From positions 1-64,000 of the forward strand of contig JAFYZH010000098.1 of the NCBI GenBank assembly GCA_017548765.1: DNA of 64,000 bases, given 5' to 3'. The notes below the pieces were generated by a model. It saw nothing but the letters and a program-made list of their open reading frames with translations. It was not told where the DNA came from and did not search any database. A program made the position numbers and the translations under genes. The DNA comes from Lachnospiraceae bacterium (GTDB lineage: Bacteria; Bacillota; Clostridia; Lachnospirales; Lachnospiraceae). Positions 7,812 to 15,899 of the stretch are shown here, piece by piece; the first letter of the stretch is position 1, and each line of letters starts with the position of its first letter.

Positions 7812-8747
7812 ATGACACCTGAAATGATCCGGAAATCAGCGACCCCTGACAAATTTACCAACTCTCTGCGTTACATATCTACCCCCAGCAATAACGCCAG
7901 AGAAACGTTTTTCTATGCGCAGGAGGTCGGCTACCTGCATAGCCTGAAAGCACACCGCTCCAGCCGGAAAGGTCTGGACTCCTATCTCTTTTTGTATGTG
8001 TGGAGCGGCTCCGGAAAAGTAATGACCGGTGATGTGATCCACAACCTGAAAGAAGGAGATTGCATCCTGATCGATTGTGCACAAGGCTATTACCACGAGA
8101 GTAATGAATATACCCCTTGGGAACTCTTGTGGGTGCACTTCAACGGCAAAAACGCAAAAGCTTTTTATGACGCGGTGAAAGAAAACGAGTCCTTGGCCCT
8201 GTCCCCCTCAGATCCCACCCGTTTTCGCGAGATCATGTTCGAGCTCATCCGTTTACAGGAAGAGAAGCCGCCGTGCTACGAAGCACACACATCCCTGGAA
8301 TTGACCACGCTCCTGACCTATATGATGGACGAAAAGATCGACCTCGATCTTCTGCAAACAGAGGACGATGGCGACACCATGAGCGTAAAGCTGCGTGATA
8401 TACGCAAGTATCTGGACGAGCATTATCGCGAGCAAGTCTCCCTGGATAAACTCTCCAAACTCTACGGCGTCAGCAAGTTCTATCTGTGCCGTGAATTCAA
8501 GGACCGCTATACCTACAGCATCCTGAACTACATCACGACCATGCGCCTGAACTATGCGAAGGAACTGCTCCGTTTCACCAGCCATTCCATCCAGGAGATC
8601 GCCGTATTGTGCGGCATCATGGACGCGAATTATTTCAACAAAGTATTTAAGAAGACCGAAGGGGTCACTCCGACCGACTACCGGATCGAGTGGTTTGAGA
8701 ACAACCGGTCGGCCGACATCTTACGCCGCAGCGGTGTTCGTAAATAA
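7812..8747 (+). CDS. AraC-family transcriptional regulator
   Basis: This 311-residue protein has an N-terminal cupin-like sensor (about 30-150, with the LYVWSGSGKVM and LKEGDCILI strands) and a C-terminal pair of helix-turn-helix motifs (about 190-295). The second motif reads QEIAVLCGIMDANYFNKVFK, and the family ending GVTPTDYR follows. It lies 115 bases upstream of the GH95 gene in the same direction, so activation of that gene in response to a sugar is likely. GGAGGAAGAGT precedes the ATG. Confidence 0.93.
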   Translation: MTPEMIRKSATPDKFTNSLRYISTPSNNARETFFYAQEVGYLHSLKAHRSSRKGLDSYLFLYVWSGSGKVMTGDVIHNLKEGDCILIDCAQGYYHESNEYTPWELLWVHFNGKNAKAFYDAVKENESLALSPSDPTRFREIMFELIRLQEEKPPCYEAHTSLELTTLLTYMMDEKIDLDLLQTEDDGDTMSVKLRDIRKYLDEHYREQVSLDKLSKLYGVSKFYLCREFKDRYTYSILNYITTMRLNYAKELLRFTSHSIQEIAVLCGIMDANYFNKVFKKTEGVTPTDYRIEWFENNRSADILRRSGVRK

Positions 8748-8773
8748 GACTGGGATCCTATCGGCCCGGAAAG

Positions 8774-8800
8774 ATGTCCCTGCAACTGCAGGGACATTTT
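8774..8800 (+). terminator. Hairpin between AraC-type and GH95 genes
   Basis: ATGTCCCTGC and GCAGGGACAT pair around a four-base loop, followed by TTTTAAT. The T tract is short, so some transcription into the GH95 gene is plausible; no clear separate promoter was found for GH95. Confidence 0.6.
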
Positions 8801-8861
8801 AATACTACGGTGTACCTACGCCTCCCGGCTTAGGTGCGCAGCGTAACAAGCAGGAGTGATC

Positions 8862-11270
8862 ATGGAAAATACAACAAAAAAGGCCCGGATGCAGGAGCAT
8901 ACCCTGTGGTATCAAGCACCCGCAACAAACTTTAACGAAGCCCTCCCTTTGGGCAATGGCCGCCTCGGCGCCATGTTCTATGGCGACCCGGAGTGTGAAC
9001 GGATCCACATCAATGAGGATTCCGTCTGGTCCGGCGGACCGCGCGACCGCAACAACCCCACCGCGAAGAAAATGCTGCCCGTACTGCGCCGCCTGCTTCA
9101 GGAGGAAAACATCCCCGAAGCGGAGCGCTTGGTCTTCGACAGCATGGCCGGCATCCCCGAGGGCTGCCGCCACTACATGCCTGTGGGCGATCTGCGCCTG
9201 TCGCTGAGCAGTAAGACAGCGAACGGCGACGCCATCGAATACACAGAGCGCACGCTCGATCTGGAGCGCGCGGTCGGCACGACCTCCTATCGGAAGGGCG
9301 GCGTCGGCTTCACGCAGACACTCTTCTGCTCTGCCCCGGCAGACGTTCTGGCCATACACTGTGAGGCGACGCAGGGCGAGCCGATCGACGGCGTGATCTT
9401 CATGGAAGACGGCGACCGTCGCGACTACATCGATGACAACCGTCCCTACGCGGGCGATATAAAAAACAACGAAGCAACGATCCTCTATACCGGCGGAAGC
9501 GGCGGTCGCGACGGCATCTCTTTTTGCTGCATGGCACGCGCCAAAGCAGACGGCGGAAGTGTTTCCATGCTTGGAAATAAGATCCTCGTGGACAATGCAC
9601 GTTCCTTCACCGTTTATCTGACCGTAAAAACCGATTATTACCACACAGAGCCCCTTCAGAGCCTCTGTAACGAGGTTTTGACCCGCGCATGTGAAATAGA
9701 CTATTCCACGCTGTTAAAGGCTCATACGGACGATTTCAGCGCATTGTACGATCGCGTCGCATTGACCGCGTCAAATAGTGAAAGCGAAACGGCGGCTCCG
9801 GAAGGAAATATACCCGAAGCGCTTTGCACTGATGTGCGTCTGGCGCGCGCAAAGGAGGAGGCCGGCTACCTAAAGCAGGACCCGTCGCTCCCCGTCCTCT
9901 ACTTTAACTTCGGACGCTACCTCACCATCAGCGGCAGCCGTCCCGGCACCCTCCCGCTGAACCTGCAGGGCATCTGGTGTAAGGACTCCTGGCCGGCCTG
10001 GGGCAGCAAGTACACCATCAACATCAACGCGCAGATGAACTACTGGCCCACGGAGATCGTGAACCTGCCCGAGTTTCATTTGCCGCTCATCGATCTGATC
10101 GAGCGCATGCGTGAGCGCGGCCGTGTGACCGCGTCGGAGATGTACGGGTGTCGCGGCTTTTGCGCGCATCACAACACCGACCTCTGGGGCGACACCGCGC
10201 CGCAGGATCGCTGGATGCCGTCGACCGTGTGGCCCATGGGCGCGGCGTGGCTGTGCCTGCACATCTACGAGCACTATGCATTTACCGGCGACAAAGCCTT
10301 CCTGGCGCAACATTACGACGCCATGAAGGAGGCCGCCCTCTTTATCACCGACTATCTTTTTGAGGATGCGGCCGGCCGCCTCGTTACGGGGCCCAGCGTA
10401 TCCCCGGAAAATACCTACCGCACCGCGTCGGGCACGCAGGGTTGCCTGTGCATCGGCCCGTCCATGGACAGCCAGATCATCCTGAGCCTCTTTGACGCGA
10501 TCGAGCAGGCTGCACAGGCGCTCGGCGTCAACGATCCCGAGGATGTTAAGTTCCGCAAGCAGCTGAGCGAGATGTCGGAGCGGATCCCCCGCCCTGCGAT
10601 CGCGCCGGACGGACGCATCCCCGAGTGGGCAGATCCGACCTATCAGGAGACCGAGCCCGGCCATCGTCACATCTCCCACCTGTTCGCCCTGCACCCCGGC
10701 AGCATGATCACCGGCGATCCGGAGGATCCTCTCACCGCGGCAGCGCAGAAGGTGCTCGATGTGCGCCTGCAAAACGGCGGCGGTCACACCGGCTGGAGCC
10801 GCGCATGGATCATCAACTTCCAGGCTCGGCTGCGCAATGCACAGGCGGTCGAGGAGAACCTCGGCGCCCTGCTCGGTCACTCCACCACGCCCAATCTTCT
10901 GGACTCGCACCCGCCGTTCCAGATCGACGGAAACTTCGGCGGTTGCGCCGGCATCGCGGAGTCGCTCATCCAGAGTCACCTGGGCTACATCCGCCTGCTG
11001 CCCGCGCTCATCCCCGCCTGGGAAAACGGTAACGTATCCGGCCTCATGGCCCGCGGAGCCTTCGAGCTCTCCTTCACTTGGGAACATCACGCGGTGACTT
11101 CGATCAGCGTCACTTCCCACGCGGGCAATGTATGCACTCTCGAGCTGTCTGCGCCTCACGACGGCATCACCGTTACAAGTAGCGACGAACCGGTCGCATT
11201 TACGCAGCTCAGCCCATCCCGCATCGCATTTGCCACGAACAAAGGATCCACATACAAGATCCGGTTTTAA
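8862..11270 (+). CDS. Alpha-L-fucosidase, GH95
   Basis: This 802-residue protein has the GH95 layout. The N-terminal beta-sandwich carries the family opening LPLGNGRLGAMFYG and INEDSVWSGGPRDRNNP. An (alpha/alpha)6 barrel follows, with TININAQMNYWPTE (N387, N389), GPSVSPENTY (E516) and HPPFQIDGNFGG (D689). These correspond to the catalytic Asn pair, general acid Glu and Asp known from bifidobacterial 1,2-alpha-L-fucosidase. There is no signal peptide, so it should act on imported oligosaccharides such as fucosylated xyloglucan or milk or mucin fragments. The family also contains L-galactosidases. The ATG at 8862 follows CAGGAG; the GTG at 8856 lies inside that site and is rejected. A weak hairpin sits at 8814-8835. 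Confidence 0.93.
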   Translation: MENTTKKARMQEHTLWYQAPATNFNEALPLGNGRLGAMFYGDPECERIHINEDSVWSGGPRDRNNPTAKKMLPVLRRLLQEENIPEAERLVFDSMAGIPEGCRHYMPVGDLRLSLSSKTANGDAIEYTERTLDLERAVGTTSYRKGGVGFTQTLFCSAPADVLAIHCEATQGEPIDGVIFMEDGDRRDYIDDNRPYAGDIKNNEATILYTGGSGGRDGISFCCMARAKADGGSVSMLGNKILVDNARSFTVYLTVKTDYYHTEPLQSLCNEVLTRACEIDYSTLLKAHTDDFSALYDRVALTASNSESETAAPEGNIPEALCTDVRLARAKEEAGYLKQDPSLPVLYFNFGRYLTISGSRPGTLPLNLQGIWCKDSWPAWGSKYTININAQMNYWPTEIVNLPEFHLPLIDLIERMRERGRVTASEMYGCRGFCAHHNTDLWGDTAPQDRWMPSTVWPMGAAWLCLHIYEHYAFTGDKAFLAQHYDAMKEAALFITDYLFEDAAGRLVTGPSVSPENTYRTASGTQGCLCIGPSMDSQIILSLFDAIEQAAQALGVNDPEDVKFRKQLSEMSERIPRPAIAPDGRIPEWADPTYQETEPGHRHISHLFALHPGSMITGDPEDPLTAAAQKVLDVRLQNGGGHTGWSRAWIINFQARLRNAQAVEENLGALLGHSTTPNLLDSHPPFQIDGNFGGCAGIAESLIQSHLGYIRLLPALIPAWENGNVSGLMARGAFELSFTWEHHAVTSISVTSHAGNVCTLELSAPHDGITVTSSDEPVAFTQLSPSRIAFATNKGSTYKIRF

Positions 11271-11292
11271 GTGAAATATACAAACCAAAAAT

Positions 11293-11326
11293 GCCCGCCC
11301 TGCCGCATGGCAGGACGGGCGTTTTC
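11293..11326. terminator. Bidirectional terminator
   Basis: GCCCGCCCTGCC and GGCAGGACGGGC form a GC-rich stem with GTTTTCTT on the plus side and CATTTTTGG on the minus side. It serves both GH95 and the convergent permease gene. Confidence 0.85.
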
Positions 11327-11337
11327 TTATATTCAAC

Positions 11338-12750
11338 TTATTCTTTACTCTCTTCCGGATCTTTTTCAGTGAGTGCTTCATCGAGTGCATCGGTCAGAGC
11401 CTCGGTCGAAGTCTCTTCCGTCGCATCCGTCTCACCGTCGGGCTTCTCCGCATCGACCGCGTACGCTCCGACATCGAGAGCATCATCAAGTGCATCCTCG
11501 ATGTTCTTCTCATCCGGGATCATATCGACCAGGCCGGACGAATAATACTCCGAAGTCTTTACCGGCAAATGCTTCTTCTTCAACTGGCGAGCTGCCCAGT
11601 TCGTAACGATGTGGTAAACGACAGCGAACATCGGAACACCGAACAGAAGTCCGAGGAAACCGAAGATCTTGCCGAAGAAGATGATAGAAAACAGAACCCA
11701 GAAACCATTGAGTCCCGTGGTGTTGCCGATGATCTTCGGGCTGATGATATTGCCCTCGACCTGCTGCAGGATCAGGATCATAATGGTGAACTTCAGAGCT
11801 GCAAGCGGATCGACCAACAGGATCAGGATGATACTGGGAATGGCGCCGATGTACGGTCCGAAGAACGGGATCACGTTCGTCATCGCAACGATAACGGCAA
11901 CCAAAAGCGGATATGGCAGGGACAAGATGTTCATCAACATGAACACTACGCAGCCCAGAACGAACGAATCCGCCAGGGCGCCGCGGATGTAACGGCCGAA
12001 GACCGCATGCGCATACGCACATTCCGAAAGAACGGCATCCGCCGTCTTCTTTCCGCCGATCGCATAAAGCATCTTCCGGCTCTGCGCCAGGAAGGTCTGC
12101 TTGCTGTTCAGGATATAGATGGTAACGATAAACGAAATAAAGGTGTTGACGATGGTCGTGACTACGGTGGATACGCCGCTCACGATGCTGCTCAGGATCG
12201 GGCCTGCCGACGCCTTCAGCCAGTCCATCATGGCTCCGCCCTTGATCCACTCCTTCACCTCAGCTACGATCTTCTCGTAGTACGGCATGATGAATTCTTC
12301 CGCCTGCGGGTAGTTATGCAGCCAGCCCTTCAAGCGTTCGCCGAGCGTAGCGGAGTTGCTGTCAAAACCATTGACGATGTTTTTGATGCTCCGGTAAGCT
12401 TCCGGGATGATCACGGCAAATATCGAAACGATGACGAGCAGGACCACGAGCAACGCCAGGATACTGCTGACGCATCGGCATTTATGCTCCGCCGACTCCT
12501 GGTCTTTCGCCCAATGGAACTTTACGAAAACTTTCGAAAGATGGCGGTTCAGGAAGCAGAAGAACGGGTTCACCAGATAGGCGATCAGAACACCTGCGAT
12601 AAACGGGGTCAGCATGCTGAAGAAGCCGCCGATGACGCCCATCACGTGGTCCCAGCGTAAGCAGAAAAAGTATAACAGGATCGCGGCCGCCAAAACGCAA
12701 AACGCCGTAACTCCTACCGAAACGTACTTTTTGATCTCCTGCTTTTTCAT
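11338..12750 (-). CDS. AI-2E family transporter (UPF0118)
   Basis: This 470-residue integral membrane protein has about eight hydrophobic segments: one near 9-30, one at 36-62, one near 105-130, one near 190-220, and a cluster from about 255 to 390. The motif EGNIISPKIIGNTTGLNGFW is the family signature. Members have been linked to autoinducer-2 export or Na+/H+ exchange, but the substrate of most is unknown. The last 75 residues are acidic and rich in Ala, Asp, Glu and Thr, with no known domain. CGGAGGG precedes the start. A terminator hairpin separates it from the solute-binding protein gene upstream, so it may have its own weak promoter. Confidence 0.9.
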   Translation of the reverse strand: MKKQEIKKYVSVGVTAFCVLAAAILLYFFCLRWDHVMGVIGGFFSMLTPFIAGVLIAYLVNPFFCFLNRHLSKVFVKFHWAKDQESAEHKCRCVSSILALLVVLLVIVSIFAVIIPEAYRSIKNIVNGFDSNSATLGERLKGWLHNYPQAEEFIMPYYEKIVAEVKEWIKGGAMMDWLKASAGPILSSIVSGVSTVVTTIVNTFISFIVTIYILNSKQTFLAQSRKMLYAIGGKKTADAVLSECAYAHAVFGRYIRGALADSFVLGCVVFMLMNILSLPYPLLVAVIVAMTNVIPFFGPYIGAIPSIILILLVDPLAALKFTIMILILQQVEGNIISPKIIGNTTGLNGFWVLFSIIFFGKIFGFLGLLFGVPMFAVVYHIVTNWAARQLKKKHLPVKTSEYYSSGLVDMIPDEKNIEDALDDALDVGAYAVDAEKPDGETDATEETSTEALTDALDEALTEKDPEESKE

Positions 12751-12775
12751 AGCATTGCCCTCCGAAAAACCAAAA

Positions 12776-12818
12776 TACCCTTCCCTTCATACGTGTACGC
12801 ACGCTTTCGGGAAGGGTA
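12776..12818 (-). terminator. Terminator of the solute-binding protein gene
   Basis: TACCCTTCCC and GGGAAGGGTA pair around a 23-base loop. TTTTGG follows on the minus strand. Confidence 0.7.
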
Positions 12819-12840
12819 CTTTTAATATACTTAAATAATC

Positions 12841-14340
12841 TTACTTATACTGGATCGTAGACATATCGATCACATACAAAGGATAGAACAGGAAGCCCTC
12901 GATGCCCTTCTTAACGGCTACGAGCTTCGCAGGATCCTGAATGTATACGCTCGCCGCGTCTGCGGTCAGCATCTGCTGCAGCTTGTGATAGAGTTCTATC
13001 TTCTCCTCCTGGGACGTGCTCGCGATCGCCTTAGCGTAGATCGTGTCATACTCAGGATTCTTATAGTTGATAAAGTTGTTGGAAGCATCCGAACGGAAAC
13101 GCTTCATAACATCGCCGGGCGCGAGCTTCGCGTCAACGCCGACTACGGTCGACTGATACTCTCTTCCGTTGTAAACATCGGAAAGCCAGGTGCTCCAGTC
13201 TACCTTTTTGATCTTCGCATTCACGCCGATCTTCTTAAACTGATCTGCCAGTACCTCTGCGGTGTCGCAGTGTGCCTCGTAGTTGCCGGGAACGGTGATC
13301 TCGAGATCGAAACCGTTCGGATAGCCGGCATCAGCCAGAAGCTGCTTCGCCTTCTCGACGTCATAGCTGTAGACATCCTTCGTTGTCTCATCATAATACA
13401 GGGACAATGCGGGAATGAAGTGGGTACCGATCTCGTTTCCGTAGCCGCCGAATACCGAGTCGATGATGCCTTTCGGGTCCATCGCCATATTCAGCGCGCG
13501 ACGTACGTCCGCGTTGTTAAGCGGCTCTCTGTCGTTATTCAGGAACAGTGCCTGAACCAGGTTGGTGGGGCCTACTTCGATGTTGAAATCCTTCGTAAGT
13601 TCCTTCGCCTGCTGATGTGTCAGATAAGGGTAAATGTCGATCGTGCCCGCCTTCAGCGCCATAACAACGGAATCTGCATTGGTTATGATACGGAAGGTAA
13701 CGTCCTTGATGTGAGGTTTCTCACCCCAGTAATCATCAAAACGTGTCATTACGAACGAATCCTGCGGTGTGAAGGATACATATTTATACGGGCCTGTGCC
13801 GACCGGGCTGGACGCCTGACGGTCATATCCCTTCGGGATGATCGCAACGGTCATGAACGCGATGAACTCGGTGTTCGGGGAAGACAGGGTCAGTTTGATC
13901 GTCTTCTCATCCACGATCTCAACGCTGTCCACGGTCTTGAAATCGCTGACCATGGGTGCTTCCTGGCCTTCTAGCTTACCAGCCGCGCGGTCGAGGGAAT
14001 ACTTTACATCCTCTGCCGTAACGGTCTGGCCGTTGTGGAACTTCACACCCTGACGCAAAACGAAGGTGTACTCGGTTCCGGCATCATTGACCGTGTAGCT
14101 CTCTGCTACCGCGCCCTTCATCTCGCCCGTCGAGGTGGGCTTAACGAGGCCTTCAAAAACATTAAACAATACTTCTCTGGTTCCTGCCGCTTCTACTTTG
14201 TGAGGGTCAAGACTGTCAAGGTCCTGCTGTATTCCAACGACTACAGCATCTGTAGAAGAGGCCTTCTTACCGCAACCGGCAAATGCAAACAAAGCCGCTA
14301 CGACAAGAAGCATGCATGACAAAAGACTTCTCTTTCTCAT
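12841..14340 (-). CDS. ABC transporter substrate-binding lipoprotein, family 5
   Basis: From the ATG at 14340 (AGGAGG, four-base gap) this is 499 residues; a longer frame to 14409 lacks a ribosome site. Residues 1-22 are a lipoprotein signal with lipobox FAGC and lipid-bearing Cys23. The mature part matches solute-binding family 5 (dipeptide, oligopeptide or nickel type), including LDPHKVEAAGTREVLFNVFE and FHNGQTVTAEDVKYSLDRA. No permease or ATPase of this type is adjacent, so it is an orphan that probably feeds a transporter encoded elsewhere. A strong promoter lies at 14415-14443. A small hairpin (TCGGTGC with GCACCGA, 14353-14369) sits just before the ribosome site. Confidence 0.92.
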   Translation of the reverse strand: MRKRSLLSCMLLVVAALFAFAGCGKKASSTDAVVVGIQQDLDSLDPHKVEAAGTREVLFNVFEGLVKPTSTGEMKGAVAESYTVNDAGTEYTFVLRQGVKFHNGQTVTAEDVKYSLDRAAGKLEGQEAPMVSDFKTVDSVEIVDEKTIKLTLSSPNTEFIAFMTVAIIPKGYDRQASSPVGTGPYKYVSFTPQDSFVMTRFDDYWGEKPHIKDVTFRIITNADSVVMALKAGTIDIYPYLTHQQAKELTKDFNIEVGPTNLVQALFLNNDREPLNNADVRRALNMAMDPKGIIDSVFGGYGNEIGTHFIPALSLYYDETTKDVYSYDVEKAKQLLADAGYPNGFDLEITVPGNYEAHCDTAEVLADQFKKIGVNAKIKKVDWSTWLSDVYNGREYQSTVVGVDAKLAPGDVMKRFRSDASNNFINYKNPEYDTIYAKAIASTSQEEKIELYHKLQQMLTADAASVYIQDPAKLVAVKKGIEGFLFYPLYVIDMSTIQYK

Positions 14341-14414
14341 GTTTCCTCCTTCTCGGTGCATGGCACCGAATAAAAATGTAAGCGTAACGGAAATCCGAAA
14401 TCGCTCCAAACTAG

Positions 14415-14443
14415 ATTATAACAGTGAATGCAGGTGCGGTCAA
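14415..14443 (-). promoter_or_regulatory. Sigma-A promoter of the solute-binding protein
   Basis: On the minus strand the sequence reads TTGACC, 17 bases, TATAAT, with a 70-base leader. Confidence 0.8.
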
Positions 14444-14476
14444 GTAGTACCGCCCTGCATTCATCTTACGATTTTA

Positions 14477-14671
14477 TTACGACAGCGCTTCTTCGCGACT
14501 CACTTCTTCGTACTGCAGCATCGCATAGTGCAGATACGTTCCTTCATTGATCGTCTCGGGAAGCAGCGCCCGCGCGACCAGTTTCGTCTCGCTACCCGGT
14601 TCGTCCGGGATCTTACGCAGGTGGGCGTAATCGCCGTCAATGCTTTCTACGATATAATAACAATCCAGCAT
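14477..14671 (-). CDS. Small protein, DUF3006-like
   Basis: This gene encodes 64 residues: an opening strand YYIVESIDGDYAHL, then RALLPETINEGTYLHY. The layout (self-describing beta strand, then LLPxxxxEG) resembles DUF3006 proteins, though the match is by eye only. It starts one base after the stop of the double GNAT gene (TGA, T, ATG), with GAGGAG inside that gene as the ribosome site, so the two are translated from one message. Confidence 0.65.
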   Translation of the reverse strand: MLDCYYIVESIDGDYAHLRKIPDEPGSETKLVARALLPETINEGTYLHYAMLQYEEVSREEALS

Positions 14672-14672
14672 A

Positions 14673-15818
14673 TCATTTCTCCTCGTCGAAAAAGTAACCG
14701 AAGTTGAACCGTACTTCCTTCCGCTCGATGTCGCGGTTGGTGTAACAGCAGGTGTCGTATCCGATGAGTTTGTAACCCTGCGCGCGGTAGAACGCGATCG
14801 CTACCGTGTTGCAGGACTGCGTCTCCAGCATTATGACGCGGCGTCCCTGCTCTCTGGCCTTCTGTTTCGCCAGATCCATGAGCCTCTTTCCGACGTGCTG
14901 TCTGCGAAGTTCCTGCGACACCCACATGTTCGTCACGATCATGCGGTTACTCCACGACTCAGAGCAGATCTCGATGCAGGCCAGCAGCTTCTTTTCACCA
15001 TTGACCTCCTGAACCACGCCGTAAGCCTCGGCGCCCATCGACACCCAGTGATCCTCGTAGAGCCCGTCGGGAAAACCATATTCTTCCTCGGTGTGCGTTA
15101 CGGGCGTCTCGAACTTTTTCTTCCGCATCACGGTCGTGAAGCAGTCGTCCTCTTCGGTCGCCTCCACTTCATAGTACCACTCGGTCGTATAGTCGATGAT
15201 CGGCAGCCTCGTGTCCTTCCACTCTTCCTTCGGAAGATATTCGATGCGGATGTCATTGTACACATCGGAATGTGCGCTGGCAGGCTGTACGGCCTCGACC
15301 TTCTTCGATAGAAACAGAAGCAGATCGTCGTCGTTCACACAGGGAGCGTACTCATCGAGTTGCTTTCCCTGGTACCACACGCCGGTGCCGTCCGGGACGT
15401 AGCCGCGCTTCGCGTAAATGCGCTGCGCCGGGCCATAACCCGAATGCACGCCGACCGCCAGGTACACGTGGTCCGCATATTTCGCCGCCTCGGCTTCCGC
15501 AACATCCAGAAGTTTGTTACCGATGCCGACGTTGTGGGTGTTGAAGAACACACAGAGATCCACGATCTCCGGCCAGCCTTTTGCGGCAAAGGGTCCCTCC
15601 GTCGGATGGATGACCAGGGTGCAGATCCCGGCGACCTGACCCCGATACTCGGGGATGAACACCATGCGCTCGCCCGCCTCCTGCTCCTTCAAATAGTTTT
15701 CATACGTCTCCCGCTGCGGATGCCATCCGTACGAAGCGTACGTATCAAACAGAACCTTACTGTCCGACTCGTTCATGCTTCGGATCTTTAAGGTCCCGTC
15801 ATCATAATATGTTTTCAT
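14673..15818 (-). CDS. Protein with two GNAT acetyltransferase domains
   Basis: From the ATG at 15818 (GAGGGG six bases upstream) this is 381 residues. Two GNAT folds can be seen. The first is at about 8-165, with GIGNKLLDVAEAEAAKY as the acetyl-CoA loop region and YGPAQRIYAKRGYVPDG after it. The second is at about 220-365, with RRQHVGKRLMDLAKQKAREQ and AIAFYRAQGYKLIGYDT. Both keep the R/Q-x-x-G-x-G/K pattern roughly. The acceptor substrate is unknown. It forms a tight two-gene unit with the small protein downstream. An ATG at 15845 is in frame but overlaps the REP-like repeat and lacks a ribosome site. Confidence 0.88.
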   Translation of the reverse strand: MKTYYDDGTLKIRSMNESDSKVLFDTYASYGWHPQRETYENYLKEQEAGERMVFIPEYRGQVAGICTLVIHPTEGPFAAKGWPEIVDLCVFFNTHNVGIGNKLLDVAEAEAAKYADHVYLAVGVHSGYGPAQRIYAKRGYVPDGTGVWYQGKQLDEYAPCVNDDDLLLFLSKKVEAVQPASAHSDVYNDIRIEYLPKEEWKDTRLPIIDYTTEWYYEVEATEEDDCFTTVMRKKKFETPVTHTEEEYGFPDGLYEDHWVSMGAEAYGVVQEVNGEKKLLACIEICSESWSNRMIVTNMWVSQELRRQHVGKRLMDLAKQKAREQGRRVIMLETQSCNTVAIAFYRAQGYKLIGYDTCCYTNRDIERKEVRFNFGYFFDEEK

Positions 15819-15837
15819 AGTTAACCCCTCTTTTGCA

Positions 15838-15897
15838 TGTGACAACGGGGACGGTTCTATCTGTCACCTGTCACCAATAGAACCGTCCCCATTGACA
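15838..15897. repeat. REP-like repeat pair forming a hairpin after valS
   Basis: GGGGACGGTTCTAT and its exact complement ATAGAACCGTCCCC lie head to head with TGTCACCTGTCAC between. The pair fills the whole gap between valS and the GNAT gene, and may serve as the valS transcript end. Confidence 0.75.
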
Positions 15898-15899
15898 TT